In this document: positions 8,683-16,823 of the stretch, piece after piece
Layout of the letters: every line of letters starts with the position of its first letter
Position numbering within the stretch: position 1 is the first letter of the stretch
Source: Oscillospiraceae bacterium
GTDB lineage: Bacteria; Bacillota; Clostridia; Oscillospirales; CAG-382
Direction of reading: 5' to 3'
Length of the DNA stretch: 49,373 bases
NCBI GenBank assembly: GCA_015064485.1
Contig: SVSD01000010.1
Span: forward strand, 1-49,373
The notes under the pieces: model-generated
Told to the model about the DNA's origin: nothing
The model's database searches: none
What the model saw: the letters and a program-made list of their open reading frames with translations, nothing else
Translations under genes and position numbers: made by a program

Positions 8683-8711
8683 AGTATATCACAAACTACA
8701 AAATAATTCAA
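8683..8711 (-). promoter_or_regulatory. Sigma-A-type promoter of the polymerase-like operon
   Basis: On the minus strand TTGAAT, exactly 17 bases, TATACT. The predicted start of transcription is about 20 bases before the CGGAGG ribosome site of the 1008-residue protein. The -35 box lies close to the plus-strand hairpin at 8725-8768, so the intergenic region is a compact divergent control region. Confidence 0.7.
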
Positions 8712-8724
8712 TACCTCATTATTT

Positions 8725-8768
8725 GATAACTGCCCCCACAAATTTTATGTGAGGGCTTTTTTGTTATC
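8725..8768 (+). terminator. Terminator/attenuator-like hairpin ahead of the mobile-element operon
   Basis: GCCCCCACA (8732-8740) pairs with TGTGAGGGC (8748-8756), with one mismatch, and is followed by TTTTTTG. An outer pair GATAAC (8725-8730) and GTTATC (8763-8768) encloses the whole structure. It lies upstream of the Cys-rich/parM/parR genes with no plus-strand gene before it in this gap. It is therefore either an attenuator in their leader or an insulator against read-through from outside. Confidence 0.65.
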
Positions 8769-8795
8769 AAATTTTACGGAAATGAGGTGAGAAAA

Positions 8796-9074
8796 ATGCT
8801 TAAAATCAATTTGGTGCAGGCAAGAAAATGCAGAAGCCTTGCTCGTAGAGAATGTTGCAACTACGATAAAGGCTACTGCCTGCTCCTTGACGATGGAGAA
8901 CGATGTCGCTGTGTGCAGGAAATATCTTGCTATGGAATTTACTGCAACTATTTTAAGGAAGCGGTGCTGCCCATCGACAAAAAGTTATGTAAGGAAATTT
9001 TGCAACAAAACAAAAATTTAAGGAGGAATAAACGTAATGAGAAGAAGAGAAAATTTTATAATCGTTGGCGTTGA
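8796..9074 (+). CDS. Cysteine-rich VLP-type small protein of mobile elements
   Basis: About 92 residues. The start is the ATG at 8796 behind GAGGTGAG; a GTG at 8787 overlaps that site and is less likely. Six to eight cysteines fall in the first 60 residues (CRSLARRECCNYDKGYCLL, CRCVQEISCYGIYCNYF), as in the Cys_rich_VLP domain common in integrative elements of Clostridia. The C-terminus is strongly basic (NKNLRRNKRNEKKRKFYNR) and may bind nucleic acid. It overlaps the parM-like start at 9037 by 38 bases in another frame. Its role is unknown, but it marks the left part of the mobilization/maintenance module. Confidence 0.8.
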   Translation: MLKINLVQARKCRSLARRECCNYDKGYCLLLDDGERCRCVQEISCYGIYCNYFKEAVLPIDKKLCKEILQQNKNLRRNKRNEKKRKFYNRWR

Positions 9075-9963
9075 CCACGGTTACGGAAACATCAAAACAG
9101 CTTCAAAGATTTTTCCAAGCGGCACCTTTGAGACCAACGCCGAACAGATAATGGGAGATAAGCTGCTTATTTATGAAAACAAATGCTACCTTATCGGGCA
9201 GGGACACAAGGAATTTGTTGCCGATAAATTTCTTGATAATGAGTATTACATTTTAACCCTTGCAGCTATTGCAGAGGAATTATCTACACAAGGTATCACA
9301 AATGCCAATGTTCATATTGCCGCAGGAGTGCCTCTCACTTGGTTTGGAAGTCAGGCAAAGCAATTCAAGGAATATTTATCACAAAAGAAGTCTGTAGATT
9401 TTCGTTACAAAAATCGTGATTACCACTTGAACATAGTCGGTGTGGATATATTTCCGCAAGGCTTTTCTGCTGTTGCAGACAAGCTGTATATGTTCAAAGG
9501 AACAAACATGCTTGCCGATATTGGCAACGGTACAATAAACATCATGAACATTAACAACGAAAAGCCGGATGTCAAAAACTGTTTTACCGAAAAGTTTGGC
9601 ACGAATCAATGTGCAATCCAAATAAGGGAAAAGATAATGTCGGCATACCATACAACGATTGCGGAAAGCACTATTACAGATGTTCTGCGTTTTGGAACGG
9701 CAGATATTTCAGAAAAATATCTCTCTGTTATGCAAGAGGAAGCTATGAAATACGCTGAGAAAATATTTGAAAAGCTTCGCTCCCATGAATATAACCCCGA
9801 AACAATGAAGCTGTATATTGTAGGTGGCGGCGGTTGTCTTATTAAGAATTTTGGCATATACGATAAAAGCCGTGTTTTTATCAATGAAGATATTCACGCA
9901 ACAGCAAAAGGCTATGAGTATCTTGCCGAGCTTAATATGAGAAAAGGCGGTGGCAATAAGTGA
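9037..9963 (+). CDS. parM: ParM/StbA-type actin-like segregation ATPase
   Basis: A 308-residue actin-fold protein. The start at 9037 lies behind AGGAGG. Phosphate-1 motif VDHGYGNIKTA is at about residues 9-19, phosphate-2 LADIGNGTINIMNI near 157-170, and the adenosine motif YIVGGGGCLIKNF near 261-273. Such proteins polymerise into filaments that push plasmid copies apart, using a ParR adaptor bound at a centromere. The next gene, overlapping by four bases, encodes a small protein fitting ParR. In an integrating element this suggests active segregation of the excised circle. The gene symbol denotes the family, not proven orthology. Confidence 0.88.
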   Translation: MRRRENFIIVGVDHGYGNIKTASKIFPSGTFETNAEQIMGDKLLIYENKCYLIGQGHKEFVADKFLDNEYYILTLAAIAEELSTQGITNANVHIAAGVPLTWFGSQAKQFKEYLSQKKSVDFRYKNRDYHLNIVGVDIFPQGFSAVADKLYMFKGTNMLADIGNGTINIMNINNEKPDVKNCFTEKFGTNQCAIQIREKIMSAYHTTIAESTITDVLRFGTADISEKYLSVMQEEAMKYAEKIFEKLRSHEYNPETMKLYIVGGGGCLIKNFGIYDKSRVFINEDIHATAKGYEYLAELNMRKGGGNK

Positions 9964-10304
9964 ATGTAAAGAAAACATATCTTCGCTTTAATGTTGATAA
10001 GGATGCTGACAGAAAAGCTTGGGAATTTATTAAAAGTCTTGATAAAAGAACATATAAATCTGTGAACAGATTTGTCATATCCCTTATTAACGAATATGCA
10101 GAGCACACAGAAAAGACACAAGCAGAAGCAGAGCTTGTAGAAAAAATCGTTTCTGCTGTAAGAGAAGAATTAAAGACACTTGCACCTTTACAGCTATTTC
10201 AGCTTTTAGGTCAAATTCAACCGCCTACACCGAAGGAGCATAACTCAGAAGAAAATGAAGATCAGGCTTTAGATTTCTTGGGTAGCTTTGGTGGTGGCGA
10301 ATAA
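9960..10304 (+). CDS. ParR-like centromere-binding adaptor
   Basis: A 114-residue protein that starts at a GTG overlapping the parM stop (GTGA). The N-terminal 45 residues (VKKTYLRFNVDKDADRKAW, then TYKSVNRFVISLINEY) have the strand-helix-helix pattern of a ribbon-helix-helix domain. An amphipathic helix follows (about 50-80), then an acidic C-terminal tail. This layout and the position behind parM match ParR of type II partition systems, where the tail contacts the ParM filament. The family is fast-evolving, so the call rests mainly on size, fold pattern and context. A strong terminator follows at 10353-10408. Confidence 0.72.
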   Translation: MNVKKTYLRFNVDKDADRKAWEFIKSLDKRTYKSVNRFVISLINEYAEHTEKTQAEAELVEKIVSAVREELKTLAPLQLFQLLGQIQPPTPKEHNSEENEDQALDFLGSFGGGE

Positions 10305-10352
10305 TGCACTTTTTTAATGGCGTATTTGAAAACATACCAACAAAATATATGT

Positions 10353-10408
10353 AAAAAGGGCAACACATAAATTCTCTTAACCGAGATTTTAAAATGTGTT
10401 GCCTTTTT
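10353..10408. terminator. Rho-independent terminator after the parMR genes
   Basis: AAAAAGGGCAACACAT pairs with ATGTGTTGCCTTTTT through a 15-bp stem with one bulged G and a loop of about 25 bases, followed by T-rich sequence. The A-tract on the left makes it usable on both strands. It ends the first plus-strand operon of the element. Confidence 0.75.
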
Positions 10409-10478
10409 CTATGTTAAAACACCTACAAAAATTAAAAGTTGTAGGCAGAAAGTTTTTTATTGAGGAGGACTTACTATT

Positions 10479-10880
10479 ATGGGAAAAATCAAAAATTTAC
10501 AGGAAAATCTAACAATCGCAGAAGCAATGGACGGTAATCGTTACAGAGTGCTTACTTACAATGGTTTAAGTTACGGAGAACCATATTTTACAGGGCAAGA
10601 GCTTGGATGGGTTACAGATGTCCTTTGGGATGAGCAGACAAAGGCGTATATTTTGCTTATCGTAACAGTTGATGAATACAGATTATGGCTGACTATTGAC
10701 GAAAAGGTTGCAAAGCATTTTAACCCTATGAAATTAGAGAAAAATGCACCCATATATTTCTGTATATTCAATTTAAGAAAATGTAGAATAGACCGAGTTC
10801 CGTACAAAATATGTGAAATATGGTATGCACCCGAAGAACTTGAAGGTTATAGGAAACCTGAACCGGTTCAGGCAGACTAA
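10479..10880 (+). CDS. Unknown 133-residue protein of the mobile element
   Basis: A soluble, probably beta-rich protein with no motif I recognise. It starts at 10479 behind GAGGAGG and runs to 10880. The segment from residue 35 to 110 is rich in aromatic residues and alternating hydrophobics (WVTDVLWDEQTKAYILLIV, APIYFCIFNLRKC), suggesting a small beta-barrel or sheet. It stands alone between the parMR terminator and the oriT-like segment in front of mobC. That position often holds accessory genes of mobilizable elements. No function is proposed. Confidence 0.65.
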   Translation: MGKIKNLQENLTIAEAMDGNRYRVLTYNGLSYGEPYFTGQELGWVTDVLWDEQTKAYILLIVTVDEYRLWLTIDEKVAKHFNPMKLEKNAPIYFCIFNLRKCRIDRVPYKICEIWYAPEELEGYRKPEPVQAD

Positions 10881-11025
10881 AGTCTGTCCGGGACTGTAAC
10901 AAGCAGGGAACTTGTGTCCCACAAGCTCCGTAATCAAGCGGACTTCCTTGCGGAAATCCTGCTTTTAGTCTTTAGGGGACACCCCTAATACCCCGTGAAA
11001 TTTTAATTATGGAAGGAATGATTTT
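10881..11025 (+). other. Candidate origin of transfer (oriT) upstream of mobC-relaxase
   Basis: This 145-base non-coding stretch is dense in inverted repeats: CTTGTG-TCC-CACAAG at 10911-10925 and TTAGGGG-ACA-CCCCTAA at 10972-10988. A longer pair AGCAGG...CCTGCT brackets the middle. The last hairpin is followed at once by the G/C-rich TACCCCGTG. Inverted repeats next to a short conserved nick region, directly ahead of mobC and the relaxase gene, are the usual arrangement of MOBP-type oriT sites. The nick position is not known. Confidence 0.5.
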
Positions 11026-11352
11026 ATGAAAAAAGAATGCAACAAGGAAATTCATTTTCGTGTTGACGAAAAAGAAAAAACACAAATCACAAACAAAGCC
11101 AAGAAATGTGGTTTGCCTATTTCGGAATATATCAGAAAGAGAGCTTTGGGGTATTCCCCCAAGGCTCTTTTGCCGGAAACCTTTTATACATTTTCCGAGA
11201 AATTAGGTGCTTTATATGAGCAACTTAAAATACAAGGTGCCGACAAGCTTCAGGAAGATGTGTTGAATCTACTTGATGAAATTCAAACCGAACTGCTTTT
11301 CCCTGACAAAAGCAAAGCATTTCTTGAGGAGGATGATGGGAGTGATGATTGA
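11026..11352 (+). CDS. mobC: MobC-like relaxosome accessory protein
   Basis: A 108-residue protein. The N-terminal 45 residues (EIHFRVDEKEKTQITNKA, then GLPISEYIRKRALGY) have the ribbon-helix-helix pattern of plasmid mobilization proteins MobC/TraJ-like, which bind oriT and help the relaxase nick. The remainder is helical with an acidic tail. It lies just after the oriT-like segment, and its stop TGA overlaps the relaxase ATG (TGATG), showing coupling. A ribosome site GGAAGG precedes the ATG at 11026. Confidence 0.82.
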   Translation: MKKECNKEIHFRVDEKEKTQITNKAKKCGLPISEYIRKRALGYSPKALLPETFYTFSEKLGALYEQLKIQGADKLQEDVLNLLDEIQTELLFPDKSKAFLEEDDGSDD

Positions 11353-12713
11353 TGGCGACAACAGGATTTTGGCCTGTGAAAGGCTCTCTTCGGGATGTAG
11401 TCAGATATGCAGACAATCCCGATAAGACAACCAATCCAAAATATCTTGATGATGATTTGGCGGCGGCTCTTAAATATGTAGCAAATGATGATAAAACAGA
11501 TAAAGAGCTGTTTGTTACAGGTATTAACTGTCCATCGGTACGAGCCTATGAGCAAATGATGGTAACAAAACGCCGTTATGGAAAAATGGGCGGCAATGTA
11601 GCATATCACGGATACCAAAGCTTCAAAACGGGCGAAGTTACACCCGAAGAAGCTCACGAAATTGGACTTGAAACCGCAAAGCGTATGTGGGGTAAGGATT
11701 ATGAGATTGTTGTTACAACGCATTTGAATACAGATAATCTCCACAATCACATCGTTATCAATTCAGTTTCGTTCAAAACGGGTTTGAAATTTGAAAACCA
11801 TATTAAAGATCATATACACCTTCGGGAAATATCCGATGCAGTATGTAAGGAGTATGAAAAATCCGTAATCGAAAATGCGAAGTTTTACAGCAAAAACAAA
11901 AAGCTGTATTGGGTTCACAAAAAGGGTGGTCTTACCCATAGGGATATGTTAAAGCGAGATGTTGATGAGGCGATTTTACAATCAGCAAATTTGGATGAGT
12001 TTTGCAGAATATTAAAACATAAAGGCTATACATTTAACAGAGATATTTATACAGAGCATCCATCGGTTATCGCTAACGGTTGGGAAAGACCTGTCCGCAT
12101 TGATAGTTTAGGAGAAGATTATACAAAAACAAGACTTGCCGAAAGAACAAAAGCAAATAACTTTTTCGTAAGCTCTTTTGGTTCAAGCCCAAGAGTTGCT
12201 GCTGCTCGACCTAAAACAAAACCTCTTTCAAACCTCGAACGAGAATTAAGACGTATACGAAAAATGGATGTTTTGGAGGCAATATTTTATTTAATTCTTG
12301 AGCTTTTGAAACCATCAACCCCGAGGCCTAATTACAGACCGCCGCTTTCTCCGTTTATGAGAGAGCAAATATCAAAATTCAATCAATATCAAAAGCAATT
12401 CAGGCTCTTGCACGAGAACAAAATTGAAACCGTGCCGGAGCTTGAACTTTTTATTGTCAATACTCAAAAGCAAATTGAAGAGCTTGAGGATGAACGCTCT
12501 AAAACGGATAACAAACGCAGACGAGCTAAAACCGATGAAGAAAAGGAGTTATACAAATCCGAGTGCAGAGAAATCACAAAGAAAATTACACCCTTGCGAG
12601 AAAATCTTAAAACTGCAAAGGCGGCACTTGAATCTGTACCTATAATCCAAAAAGCAATCGAATCTGAACGGATAGAAGAAAACAAAGTTAAAGTAAAGGA
12701 GTTAGAACGATGA
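11352..12713 (+). CDS. MOBP-type relaxase (mobilization nuclease)
   Basis: A 453-residue protein with an N-terminal relaxase domain (about 1-230). The metal-binding three-histidine motif THLNTDNLHNHIVIN lies near residues 126-140, and a candidate nicking tyrosine is in RDVVRYADNP near residue 19. The domain nicks oriT, stays covalently attached to the strand and leads it into the recipient. The second half is a charged linker and coiled coil (about 340-450). With no type IV secretion genes in view, transfer would depend on a helper element. The ATG at 11352 is coupled to mobC; a TTG one codon earlier is possible. Confidence 0.93.
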   Translation: MATTGFWPVKGSLRDVVRYADNPDKTTNPKYLDDDLAAALKYVANDDKTDKELFVTGINCPSVRAYEQMMVTKRRYGKMGGNVAYHGYQSFKTGEVTPEEAHEIGLETAKRMWGKDYEIVVTTHLNTDNLHNHIVINSVSFKTGLKFENHIKDHIHLREISDAVCKEYEKSVIENAKFYSKNKKLYWVHKKGGLTHRDMLKRDVDEAILQSANLDEFCRILKHKGYTFNRDIYTEHPSVIANGWERPVRIDSLGEDYTKTRLAERTKANNFFVSSFGSSPRVAAARPKTKPLSNLERELRRIRKMDVLEAIFYLILELLKPSTPRPNYRPPLSPFMREQISKFNQYQKQFRLLHENKIETVPELELFIVNTQKQIEELEDERSKTDNKRRRAKTDEEKELYKSECREITKKITPLRENLKTAKAALESVPIIQKAIESERIEENKVKVKELER

Positions 12714-13573
12714 AAAACATGACATATTTAGATGTTACTAAATTAAAACCATTTGAAAACCACCCGTATTATGTAAAGGACGATGACGATATGCTGAGTT
12801 TACAAGAAAGCATTAAGGAAAATGGCGTACTTTCCCCATTGATAGTGCGACCACTTGAAAATGATGAATACGAAGTAATTTCGGGACACCGAAGATTACA
12901 CGCAAGCAAAAAGGCAGGGCTTACACAAGTTCCTGCCTTGATATTTGAAATGGATAGAGATGCTGCATCTGTTTTGGTAGTAGATAGCAATCTGCACCGA
13001 GAAAACATTTTACCAAGCGAAAAAGCCTTTGCTTACAAAATGAAAGCAGAGGCTTTGCAACATCAAGGCAAGCGTACAGATTTAACTTCGGGACAACTTG
13101 TCCCAAAGTCTGATGGTAACAGAGCAACAGCAGAAATTGGCGAACAATCCGGCGAAAGCTATAAGACTGTTCAAAGGTACATACGCTTGACACACCTTTT
13201 GCCGAAGCTGTTGGAGTATGTTGACGAAGGCAGAATTTCTTTTACCCCTGCGGTAGAGCTTTCCTATCTTAACGATATTGAGCAAAACGATTTGCTTGAA
13301 GCTATTGAGCTTAACGATTGCACTCCATCATTATCTCAGGCGGTGAGAATGAAAAAGTTAAGTCAGCAGGGACTTCTTACTGATGACAAAATCAATGAAA
13401 TTATGGAAGAAGAAAAGGCAAATCAAAAGGAACGAATAAAAATCCCGACAGAGCGTGTGCGAAAGTTCTTTCCAAAGGAATATACGAGTTCCCAAATTGA
13501 GGATGCTATTGTAAAGCTTTGTGAGGCACATTACAAAAAGAAGCAGAAAAATCGTAACGACTACGAAAGGTAA
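12710..13573 (+). CDS. ParB/Spo0J-like nuclease-fold DNA-binding protein
   Basis: A 287-residue protein overlapping the relaxase stop by four bases (ATGA). The N-terminal ParB domain shows LSLQESIKENGVLSPLIVRP (about 28-47), the CTPase/GHRR motif VISGHRRLHASKKAG (about 56-70) and NLHRENILPSEKAFAY (about 94-109). A KorB-like helix-turn-helix follows around 135-165 (GESYKTVQRYIRLTHLLP), with a charged C-terminus. Proteins like this occur in Tn1549/Tn4451-like elements of Clostridia without a ParA. No ParA is present here. It may act in regulation, replication of the excised circle or segregation together with parMR. Confidence 0.85.
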   Translation: MKNMTYLDVTKLKPFENHPYYVKDDDDMLSLQESIKENGVLSPLIVRPLENDEYEVISGHRRLHASKKAGLTQVPALIFEMDRDAASVLVVDSNLHRENILPSEKAFAYKMKAEALQHQGKRTDLTSGQLVPKSDGNRATAEIGEQSGESYKTVQRYIRLTHLLPKLLEYVDEGRISFTPAVELSYLNDIEQNDLLEAIELNDCTPSLSQAVRMKKLSQQGLLTDDKINEIMEEEKANQKERIKIPTERVRKFFPKEYTSSQIEDAIVKLCEAHYKKKQKNRNDYER

Positions 13574-13582
13574 GGTGATTTT

Positions 13583-13846
13583 ATGACAAAGAAAATATCT
13601 ATCGCTCCCATCCCGGTAATATTTGTTGATAGACCAAAGCTTGATGAAAGCGAAAGTCTTGAAAACCTCAAAGACTACCTTGATATTAACAAGAAAGTAA
13701 ATCAAGAGAAAAAATATCCGCTTGACGAACTTAATTTTACAACTAAAATCGGCAACACGGAATACGAGGTTTCTACAAATTTTGATATATCGGGAAAGCA
13801 AACGCTGATGCAACAATTTATGAAAATAATACTATCACAGAATTGA
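13583..13846 (+). CDS. tnpW: TnpW-family transposon-encoded small protein
   Basis: An 87-residue protein starting at 13583 behind AAGGTG. The C-terminal part (KIGNTEYEVSTNFDISGKQ, then LMQQFMKIIL) matches the short TnpW proteins of Tn4451-type elements, whose consensus is a strand pair KIGxTxYxVxxxF followed by a helix. The first 50 residues are an extended linker. Its function is unknown in the family. The gene stands immediately upstream of the large serine recombinase, as in related elements. Confidence 0.8.
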   Translation: MTKKISIAPIPVIFVDRPKLDESESLENLKDYLDINKKVNQEKKYPLDELNFTTKIGNTEYEVSTNFDISGKQTLMQQFMKIILSQN

Positions 13847-13856
13847 TGAAAAATGT

Positions 13857-13895
13857 CGAGCATTGTATAATGGCTTCAACCTTATGCAATGCTCG
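13857..13895 (+). promoter_or_regulatory. Hairpin with internal -10-like box upstream of the recombinase gene
   Basis: CGAGCATTG (13857-13865) and CAATGCTCG (13887-13895) are perfect inverted repeats. The 21-base interior begins TATAATGG and ends CCTTATG and can extend the stem with a bulge. The TATAAT in the interior could be a -10 box for the recombinase gene, so structure and promoter may compete. There is no clear T-run, so it is not an obvious terminator. Confidence 0.45.
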
Positions 13896-13908
13896 GTTTA
13901 GTTTATGA

Positions 13909-15591
<1,683 letters not shown>

Positions 15592-15599
15592 AACGGACA

Positions 15600-15640
15600 T
15601 AAGCGGTGCAACCGCTTTGGGTTACACCGCTTATTTTTTT
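15600..15640 (+). terminator. Rho-independent terminator of the recombinase gene
   Basis: TAAGCGGTGCAACC (15600-15613) pairs with GGTTACACCGCTTA (15620-15633) with one mismatch, a 6-base loop and a run of seven T. It begins eight bases after the recombinase stop and marks the last recognisable part of the element before the DHHW-protein gene. Confidence 0.88.
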
Positions 15641-15686
15641 ACTGTCCTTAGGAACACACTCCCATCGGTCTTGTTTTTTTGTTTTA

Positions 15687-16808
15687 TTATGAAATTCTTG
15701 AAATTCCCGAGTTGCTGTTTAGAGAATCAAGTCCGTAAAGGATCAAAACATCGGAAACTTTCGGAAGGAAATTTATATATTCGCTGACTTTTGGTTTTTT
15801 CATATATCTTGTGTCGATGATATGGACTTTTTTATAGTCAGAAGTAAAAAGAGGTGCGATGCAATTTGCGAAGCTGTCTTTTATAATTACGATTTCATCA
15901 TCATTTTCACATTTGTCGTTTTCGAGCACGATCAAAGGCTGATTTTCGTTTCCGAAGTATGCATATTTGTCTTTTTTAGACAGATATTCGGATGCGAAGT
16001 AGTCGGATTCTTTTAAAGTATCCGGAGAATTTCCGCTTTCGCATTTAAAGCTTGTTCCCGAAACATCATATCTTTCAATTGTGTCATTCAAAGAATCGTC
16101 CAAAACCTTTGAATAGAGCGTTCCCTTGAAATTTTCGCTTACTGTCGTTATATCAAAGGCTTTATCTGAAATGTCTTTTCCGCACAATTCAAGATACAGT
16201 CTGTATGCAGTAGTTCCTCCGTATGCGGTCCAGTGGTGATCGGTCTTATAAAAAAGATTGCCGCCGTCTTTGGCATTATTAAATGCTGTGATAAGATCCG
16301 GCTTTATATCGCAGTCAATTTCGGCCAGGATATCATCAATGACTCGCTTTTCGTCGATGCACGGCGAGAAATCGGGAAGTGCCTCCTTGTATATCTCAGA
16401 TGCAGTCGGAACAAGAATTACCGCAGTCGTAATATCCTCATCAATTTTTGAAAAAAGGCGGTTTGTGCTTTCGATAAAAATTGCGCCGTCGGGCATTTCA
16501 ACTTTTTGCATCAATCTTCCGTCGCCGATATATACTCCGTTTATCTTTTTAAAGCCTGCTATGATCTGTGCTTTTGTTTTAATTTTCATAAGAGTATCTC
16601 TTGCGGGGAGATGATCTTTCATATATTCTTCAAGCTTCAAAAGGTAATTTCCGCTTTCAAGGGCATCAAATGAAAATTCAGGCAGTTTTTCAAGAAGTCT
16701 GTTTTCGTTTTCTGAAAACTCCTTTTTCTCGGATACAAAGAATAAGAAAAGTCCTGAAAGGAGTGTGATGCAAAGAAAAACAGATACGATATATTTTGTA
16801 AGTTTCAT
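15687..16808 (-). CDS. DHHW-type secreted SGNH-like protein of surface polymer acylation
   Basis: A 373-residue protein with an N-terminal hydrophobic anchor (about 7-25). The family-defining DHHW lies in FYKTDHHWTAYGGTTAYRLY near residues 190-210, and a late conserved segment IVIIKDSFANCIAPL lies near 308-322. In the related AlgX/AlgJ and DltD-like proteins these Asp, His and Ser residues form the catalytic site that moves acyl groups to a polymer outside the membrane. It follows the MBOAT gene with a 15-base gap, the usual pairing. Its 3' end faces the mobile element, and only about 95 bases separate the two stop codons, so its last residues may have been altered by insertion. Confidence 0.88.
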   Translation of the reverse strand: MKLTKYIVSVFLCITLLSGLFLFFVSEKKEFSENENRLLEKLPEFSFDALESGNYLLKLEEYMKDHLPARDTLMKIKTKAQIIAGFKKINGVYIGDGRLMQKVEMPDGAIFIESTNRLFSKIDEDITTAVILVPTASEIYKEALPDFSPCIDEKRVIDDILAEIDCDIKPDLITAFNNAKDGGNLFYKTDHHWTAYGGTTAYRLYLELCGKDISDKAFDITTVSENFKGTLYSKVLDDSLNDTIERYDVSGTSFKCESGNSPDTLKESDYFASEYLSKKDKYAYFGNENQPLIVLENDKCENDDEIVIIKDSFANCIAPLFTSDYKKVHIIDTRYMKKPKVSEYINFLPKVSDVLILYGLDSLNSNSGISRIS

Positions 16809-16823
16809 AATTTATTCCCCCTG

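Noticed and set aside
11200-12713. Possible conjugation (type IV secretion) genes near the relaxase
   Set aside because: No VirB4, VirD4/coupling protein or other secretion gene was found anywhere in 4.8-15.6 kb, so the element is called mobilizable only.
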